Origin: Lysobacter sp. yr284
GTDB taxonomy: Bacteria; Pseudomonadota; Gammaproteobacteria; Xanthomonadales; Xanthomonadaceae
NCBI RefSeq assembly: GCF_900107375.1
Contig: NZ_FNPT01000030.1
Span: 5,001-45,037, forward strand
Length of the DNA: 40,037 nt
Direction of reading: 5' to 3'
The position numbers were made by a program, and so were the translations under genes. The stretch's first letter is position 1. Each line of letters starts with the position of its first letter. The notes under the pieces are model-generated. The model did not search any database. It saw only the letters and a program-made list of their open reading frames with translations, and had not been told where the DNA came from. Positions 25,075-33,522 of the stretch are shown one piece after another.

Positions 25075-25515
25075 TTACTCGGCCCCATCGCGCTTGAGTA
25101 TCGCCTTGCCGCTGCCATGATCGACCGGCGCGGAGGTGTGCTCATGCACGATCTTCCATTCTCCATCGCGCCGCGCCAACGCCAGGCTGATGCGATTGTC
25201 GAGCGAACGCAGCGGCGTGCCGTCGGCCGCGTGCGCCGCGTAAGTCAGCACCGCATGCCCGTGAGCGAGTTCCGCGCCTGCCTGCGACTGCGCCTGCGAG
25301 TAGGTCACCTCAACGGTTTCCGTACCCAGCGAGCCGAACCACTCCTGCGCCATCGCCCGCCACGCCGGCAGGCCGCGCAGTTCCCAGCGTCCCCACATGT
25401 CGAACACGTGCACGTCGTGGGCGTACAGCGCGGCGAACGCGTCGACGTCCTTGGCCGCGACCGCCGCGGCATAGGCGTCGAGCGCGGCCAGGAAGGGATC
25501 GCGGGTCTCGCTCAT
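25075..25515 (-). CDS. SnoaL-like/NTF2-fold protein
   Basis: This 146-residue protein shows the cone-shaped NTF2-like fold pattern: an N-terminal helix pair (AALDAYAAAVAAKDVDAFAA), then LYAHDVHVFDMWG, a central helix around the WRAMAQEWF segment and C-terminal strands ending DGEWKIVHEHTSAP. It resembles DUF4440/SnoaL-like proteins often annotated as ketosteroid-isomerase related. No catalytic set can be assigned. ATG at 25515. The prolidase gene upstream on the same strand ends 31 bases before this start, so the two may share a transcript, though their functions show no evident link. Confidence 0.85.
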   Translation of the reverse strand: MSETRDPFLAALDAYAAAVAAKDVDAFAALYAHDVHVFDMWGRWELRGLPAWRAMAQEWFGSLGTETVEVTYSQAQSQAGAELAHGHAVLTYAAHAADGTPLRSLDNRISLALARRDGEWKIVHEHTSAPVDHGSGKAILKRDGAE

Positions 25516-25546
25516 GCAGGCGCTCCGTTGCAGGAGAGGGCGGCGC

Positions 25547-26881
25547 TCAAGCCGCCGCGGCGAATTCTTCGCGGGTCAGGTTGATCGGCGCGGCGTCGGT
25601 GCAGACCACGTCGTCCTCGATGCGGATGCCGCCGAACGGGCGGAACGCATCGATCCGCGCCCAGTCCACCGCATCGGCGTGTTCGCCGCGCTGCAGGCCT
25701 TCCAGCAGCAGGTCGACGAAGTACAGGCCCGGCTCGATCGTCACCGCCATGCCCGGCGCCAGCGTGCGGGTCAGGCGCAGATACGGATGCCCGGCCGGCT
25801 TGTCGATGCGGCCGCCGCGGTCGCTGGCGGCGAAACCGGCGACCTCGTGCACCTGCAGGCCGATGCCGTGGCCGATGCCGTGCGGGAAGAACACGCCGCT
25901 GACGCCGTTGGCCACCGCCGCTTCCGGCGAGATCTTCAGCACGCCGAAGTCCTTGAGGATGCCGGCCAGGGCCAGGTGCGCGTCCAGGTGCAGCTGCTTG
26001 TAGTCGAAGCCGGCGCGCACCTGCGCGCACATGCGCTGCTGGGCCGCGTCGACCGCGTCGATCAGCGCCTGGAACTCGCCGTTGGTATCGCTTGCGTAGG
26101 TGCGGGTGATGTCGCAGGCGTAGCCGGCGTGGCTGGCGCCGGCGTCGATCAGGAAGCTGCGCGATTGCGCCGGCGCTTCGCGGCCGAGGTCCATGTAGTG
26201 CAGCACCGCGCCGTTTTCGTTGAGCGCGACGATGTTGCCGTACGGCAATTCGTTGGCGTCCTGGCGCGCGGCGGCGCAGTAGGCCAGGTGGATGTCGAAC
26301 TCGCTGGCGCCGGCGCGGAACGCGGCTTCGGCGGCGCGGTGCGCGCGCACGCCCTTGCGCGTGGCTTCGCGCATCATCGCCACTTCGTACGCGGTCTTGA
26401 ACGCGCGGTGGTATTCCAGGTAGTCGATCACCGGCTGCGGATTGTTCGGCGCGAATCCGCCCAGCGCGCTTTGCGGCTCGCCGAGGATCGCGCAGCGCGC
26501 CGGGTCCTTGGGCAGGTGCGCCAGCGCATCGGCCGGCTCGCGGATCACGATCACTTCGAAGTGATCGACCCACGGCCCGCTCGGCGCCTGCGGCACCACG
26601 TGCCAGTAGTCGAAGGGCTGCAGGTAGACCAGCTTGGGCTTCGCGCCGGGGGTGAACACCAGCCAGCTGCCGGGGTTGCGCACCAGCGGCACCCAGGCCT
26701 TGAACTGCGGATTGACCGCGTACGGATAGTCGCGATCGTCGAAGACCTGGTAGTGCAGGGTGCCGCTGGGGACCACCAGGTGATCGAAGCCGCCGCGCGC
26801 CAGCGCTTCCGCGGCGCGGCGCTGCTGCTCGGCGAAGTGCTGCGCGTAGAGGTCGGCGGGGGCGGCGGCGGGAGCGTTCAT
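25547..26881 (-). CDS. pepQ: Prolidase-like M24 metallopeptidase (Xaa-Pro dipeptidase)
   Basis: This 444-residue protein matches the length of E. coli PepQ (443). Its N-terminal half (GTLHYQVFDDRDYPYAVNPQ) is PepQ-like. The pita-bread domain carries the metal ligands in LIDAGASHAGYACDITRTY (two Asp), GIGHGIGLQVHEV (His), TIEPGLYF (Glu) and RIEDDV (Glu). It should cleave dipeptides with C-terminal proline in the cytosol and, like other PepQ enzymes, may hydrolyse organophosphates. The ATG at 26881 is used; an in-frame start 14 codons earlier adds a Pro-rich stretch without support. This is the second M24 peptidase in the window, distinct in subfamily from pepP at 21709. Confidence 0.93.
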   Translation of the reverse strand: MNAPAAAPADLYAQHFAEQQRRAAEALARGGFDHLVVPSGTLHYQVFDDRDYPYAVNPQFKAWVPLVRNPGSWLVFTPGAKPKLVYLQPFDYWHVVPQAPSGPWVDHFEVIVIREPADALAHLPKDPARCAILGEPQSALGGFAPNNPQPVIDYLEYHRAFKTAYEVAMMREATRKGVRAHRAAEAAFRAGASEFDIHLAYCAAARQDANELPYGNIVALNENGAVLHYMDLGREAPAQSRSFLIDAGASHAGYACDITRTYASDTNGEFQALIDAVDAAQQRMCAQVRAGFDYKQLHLDAHLALAGILKDFGVLKISPEAAVANGVSGVFFPHGIGHGIGLQVHEVAGFAASDRGGRIDKPAGHPYLRLTRTLAPGMAVTIEPGLYFVDLLLEGLQRGEHADAVDWARIDAFRPFGGIRIEDDVVCTDAAPINLTREEFAAAA

Positions 26882-26987
26882 GGCATCGGGCGGGTTGCGG
26901 GCCACAGGGCCGGGGATCGCCATTCTGCCGCATCCGCGCGGGGCGGGGCTTGCGCGGGCGGGGGATTGGCCGGGGGCGTTCGCGGCG

Positions 26988-27165
26988 ATCCGGCCGAAAA
27001 GCGTCGGGCCTGAATGCCCCCCACAAAAGCCGCGCCGGCCTCGAGCCAGGGCCGCTGCGGGAGGCGCTTCAGCCCAGCTGCTTTGGTTGTTATGGGAAGG
27101 GCTTCGGCCCCGATGCTTTGGCTGTTGTGGGAGCGGCTTCAGCCCCGATGCTTTCCGCTCAGGTC
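26988..27165. repeat. Family B half-units, including a three-copy 35-bp tandem
   Basis: A degenerate half-unit (cgtcgggcctgaatgcccccc, about 27001-27022) is followed by three head-to-tail units starting at 27056, 27091 and 27126, exactly 35 bp apart. Each reads approximately tgtgggagcggcttcagccc plus cgatgctttggctgt. Other family B elements in the window are inverted pairs, so a direct tandem is unusual. Confidence 0.75.
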
Positions 27166-27178
27166 GCCGTACAGCCGC

Positions 27179-27526
27179 CTACTCGAAGCTCCCGCCCGGC
27201 GAATCCAGCCAATGCCGCAGCTGCGCCATTCCGTCTTCGGGCATGGCGATGAAGCGGAAACCCGCCCAGGTCTGTCCGGGCATGCTGGCGCGGTCCTGCC
27301 ACAGCAGGTGCGCGCCGACTTCGATCGGCGCCTGCCGCGGCGCGTCGCGCAGGTCGAAACGCAGTTGGTACAGCGCGTCGTCGGCCAGCGGCATGCTGGC
27401 GATCAGCATCATGCCGGTCTCCGACAGGTTGCCCAGGTGGCCGACCACCTGCTCGGTCATGGTGTCGATCACCTGCACCGTCTCGACGATGCGGCGCCGG
27501 CGCGCGCGGCGGAATTCGTCGTTCAT
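27179..27526 (-). CDS. PilZ-domain protein
   Basis: This 115-residue protein is a single PilZ domain, the c-di-GMP receptor fold. The two binding motifs are visible: an Arg-rich RxxxR at the start (RRARRRRIVETVQV) and the (D/N)xSxxG motif as NLSETG at about residues 33-38. The C-terminal strands include LLWQDRASMPGQTWAGFRF. ATG at 27526 overlaps the stop of the upstream DUF1631 gene by four bases (ATGA), so the two are translationally coupled and probably work together. It may respond to c-di-GMP made or degraded by proteins such as the GGDEF/EAL protein at 16340, but no direct link is shown. Confidence 0.9.
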   Translation of the reverse strand: MNDEFRRARRRRIVETVQVIDTMTEQVVGHLGNLSETGMMLIASMPLADDALYQLRFDLRDAPRQAPIEVGAHLLWQDRASMPGQTWAGFRFIAMPEDGMAQLRHWLDSPGGSFE

Positions 27527-29829
27527 GCCGGCCGCTCCGCCGGCTCGTCGCGGCCGCGGCCGCCGAAGCCGCGCAGCGCGTCCAGCGCGGCGTGCCAGGC
27601 GCGGTCGACCAGGCGGTTGCGCTCCTGCTCGACGATCCGCGCCTGCCCGCGCGCCAGCATCCGCGCCAGCGCGTCGAGCGAGTGCTCGGCCACGCGCTGG
27701 CCGCGTTGATTGACGAACAGGGCGTTGTCGGTGACCGGGCTGAACCACGACAGCCGCCGCCGCACCGCGTCGCCCTGCTGGTTCTGCACGAACTCGAACC
27801 AGGTGCCGAACGGCAGCGCGCGCAGGCGTTCGAAGCAGGCCTGCTCGCGTTCGTCGCGCGGCGGCAACGGCGCGCGCGGCGGCGCCGCGGCGGCGGCCGC
27901 GCCGTCCTCGCCCAGGCGGTTGCGCTGGCGCAGCTTCATCGCCAGCTCGGTGCGCGAGGCCGCGTCCTCGCCGGTGGCCGGGCCGACGGTCAGCTGGCGC
28001 GCGATCGCGCGGGCGTCGTCGCCGTGGTAGCCGACCAGGGTCAGCGCGTGCTCGATGTCGCCGTCCAGGCCGTGCAGCCGCGTGGTGCTGCCGGCCTGGT
28101 TGGCGGCGACGATCTGGCCGGTGATCTGCAACTGCCGCTGCCAGGCCTCGGAGTCCTCGCCGTGGCGCAGCTGGGTCAGGGTCAGCACGTCGGTCCAGGC
28201 CTGGTTGAGCAGGGTCTGGACGAAGCGCGGCAGGCGCTGGCCGGCGACGGTGTGTTCCAGCGCCTGCTGCGCGCGGCGCTTGGCCAATTCCAATTTTTCC
28301 TTGCCGCGCGCGGCCTCGACGTGGCGGCGCTCGGCCACCTCGGCCTTGCGCGCCAGCGCGTGCAGGTGCTCCTGCAGGCGCTGGTTGGCCGAGTCGAACG
28401 CCTGCGTCGAGCCGCCTTGCTCGACCACATGCTCGACCGCCTGGCGCAGCGGCTCGTGCAGTTGCGGGTCGGCTTCTTCGGCCGGGGTCCAGCGCGCGCC
28501 GGCCTCGGCCACGGTGTTGAGCAACTGCAGCGCCGGATGGCCGTCGGCGGCCAGCAGCGAGCGGTCGCGCAGGGCGGCGTGCAGCAACGGCGTCTGCAGG
28601 CGGTTGAGCAGGTTGGAGATCACCGCGTCGCCGCGCAGGCGCTGTTCGATCTCGTCGAACAGCAGGCCCAGCAGCTCGAACACGTCGCCGTCCTCGCGCG
28701 ACAGCGCGGCCTCGGCGCCGGCGGCGCGGCGCTGGGCGAGCAGGGCCTGGCGCAGGTCGGCGATCTTGCGCAGCGGCTGGGCGCCGCGGCCGGCGGCCTC
28801 GTCCAGGCCGGCGATGAGTTCGATCAGCTCGCCGGTGGCCAGGGCCGGCGGCGGCTGCGGTGCGTCGGCTTGCGGCGGGCGCGGGCGCAGCTTTTCGACC
28901 AGCTCGCGGCGTTCGGACAGCCAGCGCTGCAGGGTGGCGAAGTCGAGCGCGTCGCCGGCCGGCGCGGCGGGCGCCGTGGTCCAGGCGGTGTGCGGGCGCG
29001 GGCCGGCGGCGGGGGCCGGCGCGGCGGCGCGTTCGCGCGCGGGTTCGGCCGCGGTGTCCGCTTCGGCCGCGGCTTCGGCGCGCGGCGCGGGTTTGTCCTG
29101 CGCGCTCGGCCGCGCGCGCAGCGGCACGAACGACAGGCTCGGCAGCACGTTGTCGCGCGCCAGCAGGGCGTTCATCGATTCGACCAGGGCGCTGTAGCCC
29201 AGCATCACCTGCTGGTCGAACACCCGGTACAGGTCCAGCCGCGATTCCAGCGGGATCTGCAGCGGCTGGCAGGCCTGGGCGAAGCGACGGATCAGCCGGT
29301 GCGGGCCGACCGGCAGGCGTTCGTTGTCGAACGCCGGCGCCCCGGCCAGCACGCCGAAGCGCTGGCCCAGCAGCAACAAGCCCAGGCCCGCACGCGATTC
29401 GTGGCGGCTGGCGAGGCTGCGCAGGACGGTGGTTTCGTCGATCTCGCTGTCCTCGACCAACCGAAGCTCCCGAAACTCAGGCGCCGCAGACGCAACCGAG
29501 CGCGACGCGCCGTCCGCCGCTCCTTCCCGTACCCGCGACAGCTCCGCCTCCAACCCCACCAAATACCGCGGAATCAAATCCGACCGCCGCAACCGCACCA
29601 GCCGCAGCGTTTCCAGATACCCCGATTGCAGCCCCGGATTGCGCGCCTGATCGGCCTGGCGGAACAGCTGCTGCTCGAACTCGGCCAGCATCCGTTCCAT
29701 CTGCGGCGCGATCTCGTCGCTGACCAGCGCGTAGAGCTGTTCCAACAGCCGGCGCACACGGCGCGGCAACGCGGCCGTGGCCAGAGTGGCCCGAGGCGAG
29801 GCGTCCAGGGGGTCGAACGTGGCGGGCAT
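27523..29829 (-). CDS. DUF1631 family protein
   Basis: This 768-residue protein belongs to the uncharacterised DUF1631 family, sometimes mis-annotated as thymidine phosphorylase. It is mainly helical. The N-terminus has LEQLYALVSDEIAPQMERML and a mid-region Pro/Ala-rich linker lies at about residues 250-310. The C-terminal half contains ERLRALPFGTWFEF, then RRRLSWFSPVTDNALFVNQ and RGQRVAEHSLDALARML, resembling the PilZ-type barrel segment reported at the end of this family. The ATG at 29829 (MPATFDPLD) is preferred; an ATG two codons earlier is equally possible. Codon positions near 29470-29640 are less GC-rich than the rest of the gene. Coupling to a PilZ protein suggests a c-di-GMP output role, by inference. 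Confidence 0.87.
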   Translation of the reverse strand: MPATFDPLDASPRATLATAALPRRVRRLLEQLYALVSDEIAPQMERMLAEFEQQLFRQADQARNPGLQSGYLETLRLVRLRRSDLIPRYLVGLEAELSRVREGAADGASRSVASAAPEFRELRLVEDSEIDETTVLRSLASRHESRAGLGLLLLGQRFGVLAGAPAFDNERLPVGPHRLIRRFAQACQPLQIPLESRLDLYRVFDQQVMLGYSALVESMNALLARDNVLPSLSFVPLRARPSAQDKPAPRAEAAAEADTAAEPARERAAAPAPAAGPRPHTAWTTAPAAPAGDALDFATLQRWLSERRELVEKLRPRPPQADAPQPPPALATGELIELIAGLDEAAGRGAQPLRKIADLRQALLAQRRAAGAEAALSREDGDVFELLGLLFDEIEQRLRGDAVISNLLNRLQTPLLHAALRDRSLLAADGHPALQLLNTVAEAGARWTPAEEADPQLHEPLRQAVEHVVEQGGSTQAFDSANQRLQEHLHALARKAEVAERRHVEAARGKEKLELAKRRAQQALEHTVAGQRLPRFVQTLLNQAWTDVLTLTQLRHGEDSEAWQRQLQITGQIVAANQAGSTTRLHGLDGDIEHALTLVGYHGDDARAIARQLTVGPATGEDAASRTELAMKLRQRNRLGEDGAAAAAAPPRAPLPPRDEREQACFERLRALPFGTWFEFVQNQQGDAVRRRLSWFSPVTDNALFVNQRGQRVAEHSLDALARMLARGQARIVEQERNRLVDRAWHAALDALRGFGGRGRDEPAERPA

Positions 29830-29835
29830 GTGCAT

Positions 29836-30188
29836 TCGGTACTGACGACCGCGAAATATAACCACGCCTCCCCGGTGCCCGCCCAGCCCAGTGAAGCGGG
29901 CATGGCGGGGCGCCGACAGGAGGCGACCATTGGCACAAACGCGTAGTCCCCGACGCGGCGGCCAGCAACGAGTCTCAGTGCCGGGATGTGTCTGGGCCGT
30001 GATGCCCGCGGCACGGCTGCCGGGCCTGCCTGCGGCCGCGCCGGTTCGCGGCGGCCGCGCTTGCGGCGGGCGCTCGCAGTGGGTAGTTCGCCGGCGGCCG
30101 CGGCCGGCTCAAGCCCGGCCGGTTTCGTCCGCGGCCGGCGCGCCCGGGGCAAGCGGGTTCGAAGCCGGCGCGCGCAACGCCGGCGCGT
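29836..30188. other. Gap without a recognised gene
   Basis: About 350 bases between DUF1631 and hemW. Open frames on both strands are Arg/Ala/Gly-rich shadow-type sequence without ribosome binding sites. A tatatt hexamer on the minus strand near 29856-29861 could be a -10 box for DUF1631, with no good -35. Confidence 0.45.
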
Positions 30189-31391
30189 TCAAAGCAGGCG
30201 CGTCGCCCCGGCCTCGTCGCTCGGCGATTCCTCGCCCAGGAACAGCGCCACCACGTCGTTGGTGAAGCGCCGGCCCAGTTCGGTCGGGCGGACCCGGTCG
30301 CCGTCGCGCTCCAGCCAGCCCGCGGCCATGGCTTCGTCCAGCTGCGCGGCGATCGCGTCGCGGCCCAGACCGGTGGAGGCCTCGAACGAATCCAGCGAGA
30401 ACCCCTCGACCAGCCGCAGCGCATTGAGCATGTATTCGAACGGCCGCCGCGCCGGCGCGATCCGGTCGTCGCCGCCGATCGCCGCGGCGGTGCCGGCCTG
30501 GGCCAGGTAGGCGGCGGGATGCTTGAGCTTCCAGCGCCGCACGATCGCCTGCTCGGCGCCGAGGCTGATCTTGCCGTGGGCGCCGGCGCCGATCCCGAGG
30601 TAGTCGCCGTAGCGCCAGTAGTTGAGGTTGTGCTTGCACTGCCGGCCGGGCCGGGCGTAGGCGCTGACCTCGTACTGGCCGTAGCCGCGCTGCGCCAGCA
30701 GGGCCTGGCAGTGCTCCTGGATGTCCCAGGCGTTGTCCTCGTCGGGCAGGTCCTGCGGCGGGCGCGCCGCGAACACGGTGTTGGGCTCCAGGGTCAGCTG
30801 GTAGTGCGACAGGTGCGCCGGTTCCAGCGCGAACGCCCGCTCCAGGTCGTACTCGGCCATGGCCAGGGTCTGGCCGGGCAGGGCGTACATCAGGTCGAGG
30901 TTGAGATTGTCGAAGCCCGCGTCCTGGGCCAGCTTGACCGCGGCCTCGGCCTCGGCGCTGCCGTGGATCCGGCCCAGCCGCTGCAGGCAGCCGTCGTCGA
31001 AGCTCTGCACGCCGAAGCTCAGCCGGTTGACCCCGGCCGCCTTGTACAGCTCGAAGCGGCCGTGCTCGGCCGTGCCCGGGTTGGTTTCCAGGGTGATTTC
31101 GGCACCCGGGGCGAAGCGCAGGCGCGCGCTGGCGGCCTGCAGGAAGCGGTCGATCGCCTCCGGCGGGAACAGGCTCGGGGTGCCGCCGCCGAAGAACACG
31201 CTGTGCACGGTGCGGCCCCAGACCAGCGGCAGGTCGTGCTCCAGGTCGGCGACCAGCGCATCGACATAGGCCGCGAACGGCGGCGCGCCGCGGGCCTCGT
31301 GCGAGTTGAAATCGCAGTACGGGCATTTGCGCACGCACCACGGCAGGTGCACGTACAGCGACAGCGGCGGGGGAACGAGGGCGACGCTCAA
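30189..31391 (-). CDS. hemW: HemW-like radical SAM protein
   Basis: This 400-residue protein is a radical SAM enzyme of the HemW (formerly HemN-like) group, which binds heme and acts as a heme chaperone rather than as coproporphyrinogen oxidase. The iron-sulfur motif reads CVRKCPYCDF (CxxxCxxC) within YVHLPWCVRKCPYC. Further landmarks are FFGGGTPSLF, ETNPGT and GVQSFDDGCLQRLGR, and the C-terminal HemN_C-type region (LRLVEGFSLDSF). The start is taken as TTG at 31391 (MSVALVPPPLSLYVH), since no closer ATG or GTG precedes the domain; there is no clear ribosome binding site. It often follows rdgB in proteobacteria, as here on the same strand. Confidence 0.93.
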   Translation of the reverse strand: MSVALVPPPLSLYVHLPWCVRKCPYCDFNSHEARGAPPFAAYVDALVADLEHDLPLVWGRTVHSVFFGGGTPSLFPPEAIDRFLQAASARLRFAPGAEITLETNPGTAEHGRFELYKAAGVNRLSFGVQSFDDGCLQRLGRIHGSAEAEAAVKLAQDAGFDNLNLDLMYALPGQTLAMAEYDLERAFALEPAHLSHYQLTLEPNTVFAARPPQDLPDEDNAWDIQEHCQALLAQRGYGQYEVSAYARPGRQCKHNLNYWRYGDYLGIGAGAHGKISLGAEQAIVRRWKLKHPAAYLAQAGTAAAIGGDDRIAPARRPFEYMLNALRLVEGFSLDSFEASTGLGRDAIAAQLDEAMAAGWLERDGDRVRPTELGRRFTNDVVALFLGEESPSDEAGATRLL

Positions 31392-31565
31392 GGGGCGGGC
31401 GCCGGGCGGCGGAGGCCCGGCAATCGGTCAGGGGAAGGCGCGCAGTTTAGCGGGCCGGGGCAGGGCCGGCACGGGTGGGGCGGGATTGGGGCGCGGGGCG
31501 GGAAGGCAATGAGGGGCGTGGCCGGGACGCGAGGGGCCGGCGCTGCCGCCTGCTCCGGCCCGGCC

Positions 31566-32141
31566 TCAACGGTCCAGCGCCGCCCCGTAGCGCCGCGCCG
31601 CCAGCAGCGCGCGCAGATTGGTGTCCAGCGAAACCTCCGGCCGCGCCTGCACGACCTGGCGGATGATCGAGGCCAGCGGCTCGGCGCGGCCGTCGCCGGA
31701 CATGTCGCCGTCGAACAGGGTCACCGTGGTCCAGCGCCGGTGCGCGGCCGGGGCCAGGCGCAGTTCCAGGGTCGAGGTCAGGCGCAGGCGCCCGTCCTTG
31801 GCCCGGTGCAGCGACATGCTTTGCACTTCGCCCGGCTCGAACGTGCGGGTGCGGTGCAGGCTGGTGATGTTGGCGTAGCCGATGGCGCCGCCGGCGACGG
31901 CGCCCAGGCTGACCCGCTGCACCGCGGCCGAGGCGACCAGCCCGACCAGCGCGGCCAGCAGCCACAGCGCGAAGCGGAACTCGCTGGCGAAGTCGGTGGC
32001 GCCGGTCTGCAGCCCGTCCTGGCGGATCCATACCGCGATCGGCAGGGCCAGCAGGTACAGCACCGCGACCGTGGCCACGGTGTGGCCGCCGGTGCGGAAT
32101 GCGCGGCGATGTGGGGCGTCGGCGCGCAGCATGCGGTTCAC
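31566..32141 (-). CDS. Small inner-membrane protein, unknown function
   Basis: This 191-residue protein is not assigned to a family. Two hydrophobic segments are predicted near residues 21-40 (VATVAVLYLLALPIAVWI) and 58-77 (ALWLLAALVGLVASAAV), and the remainder (from about 85) is a soluble domain with LHRTRTFEPGEVQSMSLHR and a C-terminal helix. The GTG at 32141 overlaps the rdgB stop (GTGA), so it is translationally coupled to rdgB; an ATG at codon 4 is an alternative. The position between rdgB and hemW suggests an accessory housekeeping role, but no function can be claimed. Confidence 0.75.
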   Translation of the reverse strand: MNRMLRADAPHRRAFRTGGHTVATVAVLYLLALPIAVWIRQDGLQTGATDFASEFRFALWLLAALVGLVASAAVQRVSLGAVAGGAIGYANITSLHRTRTFEPGEVQSMSLHRAKDGRLRLTSTLELRLAPAAHRRWTTVTLFDGDMSGDGRAEPLASIIRQVVQARPEVSLDTNLRALLAARRYGAALDR

Positions 32142-32734
32142 CGGCCCAGCTCCGGCAGGCGCTCGCGCAGCGCGGCCAGGGCGCGGGCGCGGTGGCTGAC
32201 CCGGTTCTTCAGCGCGTCGTCGATCTCGCCGGCGGAAATGTCGTGTTCGGTATCGAGGAACACCGGCTGGTAGCCGAAGCCGCGGGTGCCCTGGCGCTGG
32301 TGCAGGATGCGGCCGTTCCAGACGCCCTCGGCGATGATCGGGCGCGGGTCGCCGGCGTGGCGCAGGGCCACGATGACGGCATAGAAATGCGCGCCGCGGC
32401 GTTCGTCGGGCACATCCTTGAGCGCGGCCAGCAGCTTGTCGATGTTGCCTTCGTTGTCGCCGTGGCGGCCGCTGTAGCGCGCCGAGTACAGGCCCGGGGC
32501 GCCGCCGAGCGCATCCACGCAGATGCCCGAATCGTCGGCCAGCGCCGGCAGGCCCGTGACCGCACTCGCGTGCCGGGCCTTGAGCAGCGCGTTCTCGACG
32601 AACGTGCTGCCGGTTTCCTCGATGTCCTCGACCCCCAGGTCCGATTGCGCCACCAGTTCGATGCCGGTGGCGCCGAGCAGGTCGCGCAGCTCCACCAGCT
32701 TTCCGGCGTTGCTGCTGGCCAGCACCAGTTTCAT
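32138..32734 (-). CDS. rdgB: dITP/XTP pyrophosphatase
   Basis: This 198-residue enzyme hydrolyses ITP, dITP and XTP to monophosphates, cleaning the nucleotide pool of deaminated purines. Ham1/RdgB motifs are all present: LASSNAGK at the N-terminus, FVENALLKA near residue 45, LADDSGICVDAL near 65, GFGYQPVF near 152 and the terminal VSHRARAL. The length is close to that of E. coli RdgB (197). ATG at 32734 overlaps the stop of the upstream VOC gene (ATGA), and its own stop overlaps the next gene (GTGA), giving a run of three coupled genes. Confidence 0.96.
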   Translation of the reverse strand: MKLVLASSNAGKLVELRDLLGATGIELVAQSDLGVEDIEETGSTFVENALLKARHASAVTGLPALADDSGICVDALGGAPGLYSARYSGRHGDNEGNIDKLLAALKDVPDERRGAHFYAVIVALRHAGDPRPIIAEGVWNGRILHQRQGTRGFGYQPVFLDTEHDISAGEIDDALKNRVSHRARALAALRERLPELGR

Positions 32735-33123
32735 GCTTTCAATTCCAGCAAATCCCAGCGATTACCGTACAGATCTTCGAATACGGCGACCGTGCCGTAG
32801 GTCTCGACGCGCGGAGATTCCAGGAAGCGCACGCCGTGGCCGCGCATCGCGGCGTGGTCGCGATGGAAGTCGTCGGTGTGCAGGAAAAAGCCGACCCGGC
32901 CGCCGGTCTGGTCGCCGATGCGCGCGCGCTGGTTTTCGTCGGCGGCCTGCGCCAGCAGCAGCGCGGTCTGCGCGCCGGCGGCCGGCGCCACCCGCACCCA
33001 GCGCTTGCCGCCGCCCAGGTCGATGTCCTCGAGCAGGGCGAAGCCGAGCGCGCGGGTGTAGTAGTCGATGGCGCGGTCGTAGTCGTCCACGACCAGGGTG
33101 ATGCTGCCGATGCTGCGATTCAT
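32731..33123 (-). CDS. Glyoxalase/VOC superfamily protein
   Basis: This 130-residue protein has the vicinal-oxygen-chelate fold: ITLVVDDYDRAIDYYTRALG at the start, GGKRWVRVAPAAG in the middle and VAVFEDLYGNRWDLLE at the end. Two betaalphabetabetabeta modules can be followed, with the second having FFLHTDDFHRDHAAMRGHG. A terminal Glu in LLELKA could be a metal ligand. ATG at 33123. It is the first gene of the unit VOC-rdgB-membrane protein, with 4-base overlaps. The substrate is unknown; it could be a glyoxalase I-like, bleomycin-resistance-like or dioxygenase-type protein. Confidence 0.9.
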   Translation of the reverse strand: MNRSIGSITLVVDDYDRAIDYYTRALGFALLEDIDLGGGKRWVRVAPAAGAQTALLLAQAADENQRARIGDQTGGRVGFFLHTDDFHRDHAAMRGHGVRFLESPRVETYGTVAVFEDLYGNRWDLLELKA

Positions 33124-33522
33124 GGGTAGGCCTTGCGAACGAGGGAAAACCTTGCGATCCCGACCGGCGCGCGATGCGCACCCGCCGGCCGGACGACAGC
33201 GCGGCGCACGCGCCGCGCGAACCGCGCCGATGCGCGCGCCGATACGGCACGAGCGCCGTGCGGATCGAGGCGCGCCGGTGCGGCGTCCAGGCGATTGAAC
33301 GCCCCCGGCGCCGGAAAGTTCAGCGCGCGCCGCGCGAACTGCGATGCAGTGCGCGCGCCGGGCGCGGCGGAAGCGGGGTTTTGCCGGGATGGGCGCCAAT
33401 GCGAACGGGCGGGAGGAAAGAGATAACGAGCGAAGAGGATCGATCCCCCATCGCCCGCCGTCTTTTCCTGCCCGCCCGCGTAAGGCGTCGTCGATGTCGG
33501 TGCGGCGCGCGCGCGCCGCGGC
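33124..33522. other. Gap without a recognised gene; contains a long inverted repeat
   Basis: About 400 bases between rph and the VOC gene. Most is GCGC-rich with no ribosome binding site. At 33405-33479 the arms cgggcgggaggaaaga and tcttttcctgcccgcccg form a long inverted repeat with a 38-base loop, possibly a transcription-end structure downstream of rph; no T tract follows. Confidence 0.5.

Noticed and set aside
27056-27165. CRISPR array
   Set aside because: The 35-bp units are contiguous without unique spacers and belong to the dispersed repeat family.
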